From Planctomycetota bacterium (GTDB taxonomy: Bacteria > Planctomycetota > Phycisphaerae > Phycisphaerales > SM1A02): 64,000 bases of DNA. The stretch spans positions 1-64,000 of the forward strand of contig JAIOPG010000006.1 of NCBI GenBank assembly GCA_021414025.1, written 5' to 3'. This document shows, piece by piece, positions 1 through 10,117 of this stretch (positions are counted from its first letter, which is position 1; each line of letters starts with the position of its first letter). The translations under genes were made by a program, and so were the position numbers. Under the pieces are notes generated by a model. That model searched no databases and was not told the origin of the DNA. It worked only from the letters and a program-made list of their open reading frames with translations.

Positions 1-35
1 TGCTCGACGTCCCACGGCCGGAAGGTCTTCGCCAT
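1..35 (-). mobile_element. Start of an IS1182-like transposase gene (cut by window edge)
   Basis: Reading leftwards from an ATG at 35-33, the eleven complete codons give MAKTFRPWDVE before the window ends. This matches my recollection of the conserved N-terminus of IS1182-type transposases (MAKTFRPWDVDQ or MAKTFRPYDPDQ), which catalyse movement of their own element. Only eleven residues are visible, so catalytic residues and the far end of the element cannot be checked. The element terminus should lie between about 36 and 230, but I cannot identify a terminal inverted repeat there. Confidence 0.5.
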
Positions 36-185
36 GGCCGTACTCGATCACAACGCAGCTCCCGTGTCGATCCGGAGAATGCGCGGCCGATCGCCGACCT
101 GGGGCAGGCCGACGGACCGCTTACGGGGCCAGGCTCCTAGCCGCGATCGCGGCGTGACGCCGTCGGAGAGCTCGGCCGGGCTCTC

Positions 186-227
186 GGGCGGCGTCGTTCG
201 CGTTTCGGGCGGCGTCGTTCGCGTTTC
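186..227. repeat. Two perfect tandem copies of a 21-bp unit
   Basis: A 21-bp unit beginning GGGCGGCGTCGTTCGCG occurs twice in direct succession (186-206 and 207-227). It sits immediately 3' of the stop codon of the minus-strand gene at 231-890. It may be replication slippage in a very GC-rich stretch, or part of the flank of the adjacent insertion element. Confidence 0.85.
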
Positions 228-230
228 GGG

Positions 231-889
231 CTACGCGCCGGCGGCGGCGCGGACCAGCGCGCGCTCGGCGATCGCGAGATCGTCGGCGACGAAGATCGTG
301 AGCTCGTCGAGCTGGCGGCCGTCGCGCTGGCCGGCGACGATCGTCGCGAGCGCGGCGACATCGACGACGACCGCGTGCGGCAGCGCCGCGGTGTCGAGCT
401 TGCCGGCCAGCAAGTTGACGTGCGTGCCCGAGCGCAGCCACGCCGGATCGATCGTCACCGCGGGATCGGTGGCGCAGACGATGTCGGCGGCGCACGCGGC
501 GCGCGGCTCGCCGCGGCGGATCTCGCGCGGCTGAAACCACAGCGCGTGGGTCGCGAGGCAGCGCTCGCCATCGCCGATCACGCCGATCGTGCGCGGCGTG
601 CCGACCGCGAGGAAGCGCGAGGCCAGCGCCGCGAGGCACGCGCCGGCGAGCGCCGACAGGCCGCCGCCGCTGGCGTAGGCGATCATCAGGCCCTTGCGGC
701 CGTGGGCGTGATCGACGAGCGCGCGCTCGACCGCGGCGACCGCGAGCTGCGGCGTCAGGCCGGCGATCACCGCCTCGCGATCGAACTCCTTGCGCGGCCG
801 CGGACGATCGATCGTGTCCTCGGTGTCGTCGTCGTCGCCGGGCCCGGCGTCGCCGCCGCCCACGCCCTCGGTGGTGTCGCCGCGGCCCA

Positions 890-890
<1 letters not shown>
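231..890 (-). CDS. Short ornithine cyclodeaminase / mu-crystallin-like protein
   Basis: This 219-residue protein resembles the Rossmann half of the ornithine cyclodeaminase / mu-crystallin / alanine dehydrogenase superfamily. It has TIGVIGDGE near residue 100 where the dinucleotide loop is expected, then ADIVCATD and a GTHVNLLAG stretch that matches the family's GxHVNxxG motif. It is much shorter than the usual 310-340 residues, and the first 35 residues are acidic low-complexity sequence, so the substrate half is reduced or missing. Its ATG overlaps the TGA of asnS (TGATG), which suggests translational coupling. Third codon positions are almost all G or C, more extreme than in the genes to the right. 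Function is uncertain; it may be a catalytically dead relative. Confidence 0.5.
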
Positions 891-2302
<1,412 letters not shown>

Positions 2303-2406
2303 GGTTGCTCCGGGGAATGGTGCATCTTGAGTCGAAGCCCGCGTCAGGGCAACCCGGTCGAATTGGCAGTAGATGGGAAGCGGGAATCGACCAACCCAAT
2401 ATAAGT

Positions 2407-2434
2407 CCTATAAAACCATGTACTGACTCGTCAA
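2407..2434 (-). promoter_or_regulatory. Putative sigma-70 promoter of asnS
   Basis: On the minus strand TTGACG (2434-2429) and TATAGG (2412-2407) are separated by 16 bp. The pair lies in a locally AT-rich stretch about 100 bases upstream of the asnS ATG. The call is based on sequence match only. Confidence 0.45.
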
Positions 2435-2489
2435 ATCATTGATTTAGTCTTATAACAGGTTCAAATACAGACATACAAAGTGGCCCAAT

Positions 2490-2505
2490 TGGTACGGCAA
2501 TTGCT
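2490..2505 (+). promoter_or_regulatory. Sigma-54-like -24/-12 element
   Basis: TGGTACGGCAATTGCT matches the RpoN consensus TGGCACGN4TTGCW at every defined position except one (T for C at position 4). It keeps the essential GG (-24) and GC (-12) with correct spacing. It points towards the receiver-like gene, groES and groEL; transcription would start near 2515. CAATTG also occurs twice, 6 bp apart, around it. A match this good has a non-negligible chance of arising randomly in 64 kb, so position is the main support. Confidence 0.45.
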
Positions 2506-2517
2506 TTGAAAACCGCA

Positions 2518-3042
2518 ATGCGTAACGTTTCGCCAACTCCCGGCACTCCGAACCCCCAATCCAGGGTGGGTTCGCAGTGCAATTCCGTGGGCGGGCCCAG
2601 GCTGAACCTGTTGCTCAGTCACGGCTGCTGGCGCGACGACACCTTCGCTGAACAACTTCCTCCGCTGCTTCGCCCCATGGGGGTGCATTGCGTGCAGGCC
2701 CGCTCCGCCAGCGAGGCGAGCCGCGTGCTTGAGACGCAGCGCATCCACGTTGCTGTGGTCGATGTCAGCCTGCCGATGGAAGATGGCGTGCTGGGCGTGG
2801 ACCCGGCGGGCCCGCGCATCCTGCAAATTCTCCGCCGGCTCGAGCAGCCCCCGCCCACCGTGGTGGTCCGCCCGCCGCAACCCAGCGCCCGCGAGGCTGT
2901 CCGCAGCCTGCAAAGCATGCTGCAGGAGGGCGCCTTCGCCGTCATTGACCGTCCGTTCCCAGTCGAGTCCATGCTGGAGCTGCTCCGCAGAATCCTGCAT
3001 CGACATTACGCAAATGTCTGGCCAATGCGGCCCGGCCTTTGA
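2518..3042 (+). CDS. Degenerate receiver-domain protein upstream of groES
   Basis: About 174 residues. The body (from GGPRLNLLLSHGCWRDD onwards) follows a CheY-like alternation. The phosphoacceptor region AVVDVSLPMEDG keeps the Asp. The usual acidic pair after strand 1 is SHG, no Thr/Ser is obvious after strand 4 (TVVVRPP), and the conserved Lys of KPF is Arg (VIDRPF). It is therefore probably a pseudo-receiver that is not switched by normal phosphorylation, and it has no output domain. It lies just before groES in the same direction. The start is unclear: TTG 2506, ATG 2518 (almost at the predicted sigma-54 start site, so leaderless) or GTG 2566; none has a good ribosome-binding site. Confidence 0.7.
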   Translation: MRNVSPTPGTPNPQSRVGSQCNSVGGPRLNLLLSHGCWRDDTFAEQLPPLLRPMGVHCVQARSASEASRVLETQRIHVAVVDVSLPMEDGVLGVDPAGPRILQILRRLEQPPPTVVVRPPQPSAREAVRSLQSMLQEGAFAVIDRPFPVESMLELLRRILHRHYANVWPMRPGL

Positions 3043-3074
3043 TTCATTCACCCCGTTTTGAAGGAGACACTTTC

Positions 3075-3365
3075 ATGAAGGTTCGACCACTTGGCGACAA
3101 AATTCTTGTGAAGCGCGACGAAGCCGCGACGAAGACCGACAGCGGAATCTTCCTGCCGGAGAGCGCGAAGGACAAGCCGAAGCAGGGCAAGGTCATCGCC
3201 CTGGGCACCGGCCCACTCAACAAGGACACCGGCGCGCGTTTGCCGTTCAGCGTGAAGAAGGGCGACACCGTCATCTTCTCCAGCTACTCGGGCACCGAGG
3301 TCAAGATCAACGACGAGACCTACCTGATCGTGACCGAAGAGGACATCCTCGGGGTCGTCGAGTAA
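3075..3365 (+). CDS. groES: Co-chaperonin GroES
   Basis: The 96-residue Cpn10 subunit forms the heptameric lid that closes the GroEL folding chamber in the cytoplasm. The N-terminal MKVRPLGDKILVKRDE is characteristic. The mobile loop, with the hydrophobic tripeptide that contacts GroEL, lies at roughly residues 17-32 (TKTDSGIFLPE). Length is normal. The ATG at 3075 is chosen because AAGGAG lies at 3061-3066 with suitable spacing; the frame stays open upstream without resemblance to the family. groEL follows after 57 bp, so the two form the usual bicistronic unit. Confidence 0.97.
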   Translation: MKVRPLGDKILVKRDEAATKTDSGIFLPESAKDKPKQGKVIALGTGPLNKDTGARLPFSVKKGDTVIFSSYSGTEVKINDETYLIVTEEDILGVVE

Positions 3366-3422
3366 TTCACTCGCCCCGCACACCGCTTTCAATTTCAACA
3401 CTTCAACTTCAAAGGACACACA

Positions 3423-5084
<1,662 letters not shown>

Positions 5085-5139
5085 GTCCGGCACCCCCGCC
5101 CGCGCGAGGCATCGCACGGGTTTGTTTGATGTCAAAGAC

Positions 5140-5188
5140 AAATGGGGTCTTGAGGCGCACGGGCGCTTCAAGACCCCATTTCATTTTT
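5140..5188 (+). terminator. Strong rho-independent terminator after groEL
   Basis: A 19-bp stem (5140-5158 with 5163-5181, one G-T pair) closes an ACGG tetraloop and is followed by TTTTT at 5184-5188. It lies 55 bases after the groEL stop. The same hairpin is also 52 bases beyond the end of the minus-strand pseudopilin gene, but the T-run on that strand is weak. Confidence 0.92.
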
Positions 5189-5240
5189 AAGCCCGATTCG
5201 ATTCAGGCGCCAATCTGTCCTCTCAAAGTGCGAAGCCGAT

Positions 5241-6440
5241 TTACTTCGCGGTCAGGAAGTCGCGGCCCAGGATTCCATCGATGGTGAACACATGGAACGA
5301 AGTATTCACCTGCGTGTCGTAGTTGAAGTTGGCGCCTTCCTTGCCCTCGGGGCCGGTGAAGTAGCCGCCGTAGTTGCCCCACGGACCGGGCAAGGTTGAA
5401 ATGGTGTCATTGGCGTACAGGCCCTTCTCCTTCGAGGTCGAATTCGAGAGGCCGTTCGAATCACGCACCTGGGCGTTGGCGCTCATGCTGTCGTTGCAAC
5501 CGCTGAGCGACACATGTCCGTCATAGAAAAGAGTGGCCGGCGCGGAATTGACGCACTGATTGAAGAAGTAGGGAGTGTCGTTGGAGAACTTGGGATTGAA
5601 GTCCGGTCCCTCCTTGTTCTGCAGCCACTGATGCTCGAGCATTCGGGTCTTCAGGTCGGGGAATGCGGCTTGGCCGACGCTGGGAGAACGGAAGATCGCG
5701 GGGGGGAGGCCGGCTCCGGTAAAGGAAATGCAGCCCTTGCGCGATCCGAACGCATCCGGCCCAAACATGGCGGCCGGGCTGAAGCAGTAGGTGCTTTCAA
5801 TCCAGCCGTCGGGATCCTCGCAGAGCATGGCAAAGTCGTCGCCCTTCTCAAATGCAGGCTGGGCACGCTCCATGGTGTACTTGTCCTTGGGGGCGTAAAA
5901 GACCTTGTCGTAAAACTTGCTGTTGATGTACTGGCTGAAGGACCTGGCGTTTGGAGTCCTCCAGGCGCCCGCGCCGTCGGTGCCGGGGGAACTGTTCCAA
6001 GTCGAGGAGAGGATGATGGGCAGCGAATAGGAAAGCGAAGGGGCTTCGCACGCGCTTGGGGCCTCGCAACACGTCCACCAGGCCCAGATGCCTCCGCCTG
6101 TGTTGCATTTGCCGATGTAGCCGCCGTAGCCCAGGATCAAGGATGGTGGGCAAGCACCTGTGGCCGCCCGGTATTGCGCCTCAGCAGAAGTGGTGATGCT
6201 CGTCAGGGGCTGTGCCAGATCGTCAAAGATGAAGGTCACCTGGCGGTCGGACCAATCGGCGCCATAGCTGCCGCAGGCCGCAGACATGTTCCGCAGGTTT
6301 GCCAGGCTTTGTGTGGTCAATGCCGAATCGCGGGCCTTGCCGACCGCTGGAATGAGCAGCGAGAGCAGCAGGCCGATGATCGACACGACGACAAGAAGCT
6401 CGATGATGGTGAACCCGGTCCGGCGGAAATGTGTTTTCAT
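5241..6440 (-). CDS. Pseudopilin-like secreted protein, tandem copy C
   Basis: This 399-residue protein has a type II secretion / type IV pilin-like leader, with cleavage expected in RRTG|FTIIELLVVVS and Glu at mature position 5. The following hydrophobic helix (IIGLLLSLLIPAV) continues into the pilin spine. The large globular part is far bigger than a true pilin (about 150 residues) and includes FYDGHVSLSG, which recalls the DGH motif of planctomycete pseudopilin-like families. It ends in HVFTIDGILGRDFLTAK. It is very similar to the gene at 6690-7895, even at the DNA level. Several Cys in the globular part could form disulphides in the periplasm. The precise role is unknown; it could be a surface or secretion-apparatus minor pilin. 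Confidence 0.85.
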   Translation of the reverse strand: MKTHFRRTGFTIIELLVVVSIIGLLLSLLIPAVGKARDSALTTQSLANLRNMSAACGSYGADWSDRQVTFIFDDLAQPLTSITTSAEAQYRAATGACPPSLILGYGGYIGKCNTGGGIWAWWTCCEAPSACEAPSLSYSLPIILSSTWNSSPGTDGAGAWRTPNARSFSQYINSKFYDKVFYAPKDKYTMERAQPAFEKGDDFAMLCEDPDGWIESTYCFSPAAMFGPDAFGSRKGCISFTGAGLPPAIFRSPSVGQAAFPDLKTRMLEHQWLQNKEGPDFNPKFSNDTPYFFNQCVNSAPATLFYDGHVSLSGCNDSMSANAQVRDSNGLSNSTSKEKGLYANDTISTLPGPWGNYGGYFTGPEGKEGANFNYDTQVNTSFHVFTIDGILGRDFLTAK

Positions 6441-6498
6441 GATGGTGTCCCGTTTGAGGAAGTGAGAGAACCTGCGGCCATTCTACTTCCGGGCACCG

Positions 6499-6526
6499 AA
6501 TATCTATAGACCTGCGTCGCGGTCAA
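6499..6526 (-). promoter_or_regulatory. Putative sigma-70 promoter for pseudopilin copy C
   Basis: On the minus strand TTGACC (6526-6521) and GATATT (6504-6499) are 16 bp apart, about 60 bases upstream of the ATG at 6440. This would let copy C be transcribed independently of the two upstream paralogues, which end at a terminator. Confidence 0.4.
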
Positions 6527-6596
6527 TTTGGGAAAATAACCCGGGTTTTCCCATTCCCTGGCGCGCATGGATGGGGAATGTCCGGGTTCCGCACGG

Positions 6597-6633
6597 CAAA
6601 ATGAAAGAAGCCGCATCTTTCGATGCGGCTTCT
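6597..6633 (-). terminator. Terminator after pseudopilin copy B
   Basis: An 11-bp perfect stem (6606-6616 with 6623-6633, loop CTTTCG) is followed on the minus strand by the U-rich run CTTTCATTTT. It lies 57 bases downstream of the stop codon of the 6690-7895 gene. Confidence 0.75.
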
Positions 6634-6689
6634 GGAGTTCTCATCCGTATTTGGTGACCCAAGTCACGCAAACCAGTGTCTCAGATCCA

Positions 6690-7895
6690 TCACTTCGCGG
6701 TCAGGAAGTCTCGGCCCAGGATTCCATCGGTGGTGAACACATGGAACGAAGTGTTTACCTGGGTGTCGTAGTTGAAATCCGCGCCTTGCTTGCCATCCGC
6801 ACCCGTGAAGTACCCGCCATAGTTGCCCCATGGGCCGGGCAGGTTCGAAATGGTGTCTGATGCGAAGAGGCCCTTTTCCTTGATGGTCGACCCCGATGCT
6901 TGGTTTGAATCGCGCAGCTGGGCGTTGGCGCTCATGCTGTCATTGCAACCGCTCAGGGAAACGTGTCCGTCGAAGAAGAGCGTGGCTGGAGCGGAATTCA
7001 CGCAATGATTGAAGAAGTAGGGAATGTCGCCGGCGAACTTCGGATTGAAGTCTGGGCCTTCCTTGTTCTGCAGCCACTGGTGCTCGAGCATGCGGGTCTT
7101 GAGGTCGGGGAATGCGGCTTGGCCGACGCTGGGCGATCGGAAGATCGACGGGGGAAGCCCGGTTCCGGAGAAGGAAACGCAACCCTTCTTGGAGCCATAC
7201 GCGTCGGGCCCGAACATCGCCGCAGGGCTGAAGCAGTAGGTGCTTTGAACCCAACCATCGGGATCTTCGCAGATCAAGGAAAAGTCTTTTCCTTGTTCCA
7301 AAGCAGGTTGAACACGCTCCATGGAGTATTTGTCCTTGGGGGCGTAAAAGACTTTGTCATAAAACTTGCTGTTGATGTACTGGCTGAAGTTGCGCACATT
7401 GGGCATTCTCCAGGCGCCAGTGCCTTCGACGCCGGCGTCAGCAGTCCAACTTGCGGCCAGAATCATCGGAAGCGAATAGGCAACATTGCTGGAGCTACCC
7501 ACGCTTTGTGCCTCGCAGGTAGTCCAGAACCCCCAAATGCCGTCAGGGCCGCCATTTCCACACTTGCCGATGTAGCCGCCGTAGCCCAAAATCATCGAAG
7601 GTGGGCAGGAACCGGTGGCCGTCTTGTACTGGCCCTCGGAGGCGTTGCTGACGCTAGTAATGTGCTGGCCGAAATCGTCGTAGATGAAGGTCACCTGACG
7701 ATCGCTCCAATCGGCGCCGTAGCTGCCGCAGGCGGCGGACATGTTGCGCAGGTTTGCCAGGCTTTGCGTGGTCAACGCAGAGTCACGGGCCTTGCCAACA
7801 GCGGGAATAAGCAACGAGAGAAGGAGGCCGATGATCGAAACGACGACAAGAAGTTCGATGATGGTGAACCCCGTCTGGCGAGAGTTTGATTTCAT
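6690..7895 (-). CDS. Pseudopilin-like secreted protein, tandem copy B
   Basis: This 401-residue paralogue of its neighbours has the same prepilin leader (RQTG|FTIIELLVVVS), the same spine helix, an FFDGHVSLSG motif and the C-terminal HVFTTDGILGRDFLTAK. The ATG at 7895 is preferred because it aligns exactly with copy C (MKxxxRxTGFT); an upstream in-frame ATG would put 16 unrelated residues before the leader. It follows copy A after 58 bp on the same strand, so A and B are probably co-transcribed. Near-identity with copy C over long stretches points to recent duplication or gene conversion. The function of the large extracytoplasmic part is not recognisable. Confidence 0.86.
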   Translation of the reverse strand: MKSNSRQTGFTIIELLVVVSIIGLLLSLLIPAVGKARDSALTTQSLANLRNMSAACGSYGADWSDRQVTFIYDDFGQHITSVSNASEGQYKTATGSCPPSMILGYGGYIGKCGNGGPDGIWGFWTTCEAQSVGSSSNVAYSLPMILAASWTADAGVEGTGAWRMPNVRNFSQYINSKFYDKVFYAPKDKYSMERVQPALEQGKDFSLICEDPDGWVQSTYCFSPAAMFGPDAYGSKKGCVSFSGTGLPPSIFRSPSVGQAAFPDLKTRMLEHQWLQNKEGPDFNPKFAGDIPYFFNHCVNSAPATLFFDGHVSLSGCNDSMSANAQLRDSNQASGSTIKEKGLFASDTISNLPGPWGNYGGYFTGADGKQGADFNYDTQVNTSFHVFTTDGILGRDFLTAK

Positions 7896-7953
7896 AGTGG
7901 TTCCAATGTTGAAGAAGCGGTCAAAAAACACTTTCTGAGACAAATGTCAGCAA

Positions 7954-9129
7954 TCATTTCTGGCCGATGGTGTCGCGGCCAAGAATGCCGTCCGCAGTGA
8001 GGACGTGGTAGGAAACATATTTTCCATCGAAGTAGGCTCCGTTGTCGAACGCGCCGAAGGAGTAACCGTTGGTCATGCCGGTAATGTCCGATCCCGATGC
8101 GAAGGATCCCTTGATCTTGGGAACCACGCCAGTCACAAGCGAATCAGCTTTCACGGTTCGGTTGTAACAATCAACCGCTTCGGGAACTCCGAGTTGGGCG
8201 ATGTGACCGTCAAAGAACACGGTGCCCGGGGTCGACTGATAGCCCTGGTTGAAGAACCAAGGCATGCCGCCGGTGCCGCGAACGGCTGGGCTGAAGGAGT
8301 CGGGATTGGCGCCGCCGGAGCCCCACTTGGAGCCGTCCATTGTGTCAAGGTTAGGCTTGTTCTGAAGCCACGAGTGCTCCATGCAGCGAGTCTTGAGATC
8401 GGGGAAGGCAGCCTGGCTGGCGGCCGGTGAACGGAAGCCTGCGGGTGACTTGGTTGGATCCTGGAAGCCCTTCTTCTTGGAGAGAACATCAGGTCCCCAC
8501 ATGGCGGCGGGGCTCCAGCAATAGGTGCTCAGAACCGTACTTTGAATGTCGGGGACGCCGGCCAAGCCGACCCAGTCGCCACCGGCTTCCAGCATTGTAG
8601 AAGCCTTCTCAAGAGTGACCTTGTCCTTGGGGGCGTAGAAGATCGGATCGTAGAAGCGACTGCCCATGTACTTGTTGAAGCTCTTGGCGTTGACGAGCCT
8701 CCATGAGCCGAAGTTGCCGGTGCCGCTCAGGTTGAAGTCGCAGGGCCAGTAGGCCTTGGCGACATTGCAATTTGCATTCGGAGCCTGAACGCCGCAGGTC
8801 GGTGCCTGGGGAATGAAAAAGCCAATCGAGGTGCCATCGGTGGTGAAGCCCAGAACGAGCTGAGCCGAGCAGCGCTTCAGCGAAAACTTGGTGCAATCTC
8901 CGGCGTAGGCAGGCAGGCCGAGGTCGTCGGCGACGGCAGTCCACTGACGATCCTGGAAGTCTGCACCATAGATTCCGGCTGCCTGCGCGATGGCGCGAAG
9001 ATTGGATTGACTTTGGGTCAGCAGGGCGGAATCACGCGCCTTGCCGATGGCCGGAAGGAGAATTGCGACCAGAAGGCCGATGATGGAAACGACAACGAGA
9101 AGCTCGATGATGGTGAAACCCTTGCGCAT
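7954..9129 (-). CDS. Pseudopilin-like secreted protein, tandem copy A
   Basis: This 391-residue protein is the most divergent member of the tandem trio. The leader is MRKG|FTIIELLVVVS, with Glu5 and a hydrophobic helix (IIGLLVAILLPAIGKARDS). The globular part keeps the family landmarks FYAPKDK, TYCWSPAAMWGPD, FFDGHIAQLG and the C-terminal DGILGRD. The ATG at 9129 is chosen because GGAGT lies 9 bases upstream and the leader then has normal length; the frame is open for another 30 codons. It is the first gene of the minus-strand run and has a promoter-like element at 9215-9243. Confidence 0.86.
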   Translation of the reverse strand: MRKGFTIIELLVVVSIIGLLVAILLPAIGKARDSALLTQSQSNLRAIAQAAGIYGADFQDRQWTAVADDLGLPAYAGDCTKFSLKRCSAQLVLGFTTDGTSIGFFIPQAPTCGVQAPNANCNVAKAYWPCDFNLSGTGNFGSWRLVNAKSFNKYMGSRFYDPIFYAPKDKVTLEKASTMLEAGGDWVGLAGVPDIQSTVLSTYCWSPAAMWGPDVLSKKKGFQDPTKSPAGFRSPAASQAAFPDLKTRCMEHSWLQNKPNLDTMDGSKWGSGGANPDSFSPAVRGTGGMPWFFNQGYQSTPGTVFFDGHIAQLGVPEAVDCYNRTVKADSLVTGVVPKIKGSFASGSDITGMTNGYSFGAFDNGAYFDGKYVSYHVLTADGILGRDTIGQK

Positions 9130-9214
9130 GAAAGGGGTACTCCTTGTTTGAGTGGTCGGCGCAATGCCGTAAGTGGAATGGATCAGCATGTTTGGTCGAA
9201 AAAACCTTCGGGGC

Positions 9215-9243
9215 ATCATTCAATAGAGATAGAGTCGTGTCAA
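9215..9243 (-). promoter_or_regulatory. Sigma-70 promoter for the pseudopilin genes
   Basis: On the minus strand a perfect TTGACA (9243-9238) is followed after 17 bp by AATGAT (9220-9215, four of six matches to TATAAT). The start codon of pseudopilin copy A is about 85 bases further on. Confidence 0.55.
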
Positions 9244-9420
9244 CAATTCGGGGGTCTTGAACGATGTGTTCCGTGAATAGCGAAAGTAACGGACGATTAT
9301 CATACCTTCGGCGTTTATTGGGGTGAACGTGAAAAGAATGCCTGCTTCGGAGAATTTTGCTGGTTTTGGAAGTTGAAGAGCGAGTCGCTCCCTCGGCGCG
9401 ACGATGCCAAAGGAATCCAC

Positions 9421-9996
9421 ATGAAGCTTTACACCAAGTCCGGAGATGATGGAACAACGGGCCTTTTTTCCGGCGCACGGGTGAGCAAAGATCATCAACG
9501 CATCGAGTCTTATGGGACTATTGACGAGTTCAACGCATCGCTAGGTATGTGCTGTTCGGCATGCGACAAGCACAATGCGTTGCACAAGAGGCTTCTGGAG
9601 ATCTTTGCGATCCTTCAAAGTCGGATGTTTGACATCGGCGCCGATCTGGCGACTCCGGAAGGTGCGAACAACGAGGGCAAGATCAAGCGCATCAGTTCTG
9701 AAGATGTGGCGGAGATTGAAGGGTGGATCGACGAAGTCGACGCACAAAACACGCCGTTGAAAGCCTTTGTGATGCCAGGCGGAACCGAGCTGGCTTCCAG
9801 GATTCACCTGGCAAGAACCATCTGCCGCAGAGCCGAGCGCGAAATGATCAGGCTGAGTCATGGTGAATCGCTGGGAAGCAACCTGGTGATTTACGTGAAT
9901 CGGGTCAGCGATTTTCTGTTCGCGGCAGCCAGGTTGGCTAACAAGCAAGCCGGAGTTCAAGATGTGCCATGGATGTCATCAAGATCGCGTAAGTAG
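9421..9996 (+). CDS. Cob(I)alamin adenosyltransferase, PduO type
   Basis: This enzyme transfers the 5'-deoxyadenosyl group of ATP to cob(I)alamin to make coenzyme B12. The 191-residue protein begins MKLYTKSGDDGTTGLFSG, the N-terminal nucleotide-binding signature of the PduO/MMAB family. It continues with SYGTIDEFNASLG, then VMPGGTELASRIHLARTICRRAER, whose Arg-rich helix lines the ATP site, and ends in the conserved NRVSDFLFAAAR segment. The ATG at 9421 has AAAGGA at 9409-9414, whereas the upstream in-frame ATG adds unrelated residues. It stands alone, with no cobalamin biosynthesis genes beside it, so it probably serves B12 salvage. Confidence 0.95.
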   Translation: MKLYTKSGDDGTTGLFSGARVSKDHQRIESYGTIDEFNASLGMCCSACDKHNALHKRLLEIFAILQSRMFDIGADLATPEGANNEGKIKRISSEDVAEIEGWIDEVDAQNTPLKAFVMPGGTELASRIHLARTICRRAEREMIRLSHGESLGSNLVIYVNRVSDFLFAAARLANKQAGVQDVPWMSSRSRK

Positions 9997-10117
9997 TCGT
10001 CATAATGTATGCAATCGAATAATTGCATCATGAGCACCATCGGCATTTCGAGATAAATAATAGCAAATTCGCCACAGAAGCCATCACTTTGGTGCGTAAT
10101 TGATCAATATGCCGAAA

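Noticed and set aside
2303-3074. CIRCE operator controlling groESL
   Set aside because: No TTAGCACTC-N9-GAGTGCTAA-like inverted repeat is present upstream of groES or its preceding gene.
10009-10028. Hairpin ATGCAAT-CGAATA-ATTGCAT as terminator after the adenosyltransferase gene
   Set aside because: The stem is short and AT-rich and no T-run follows on either strand.
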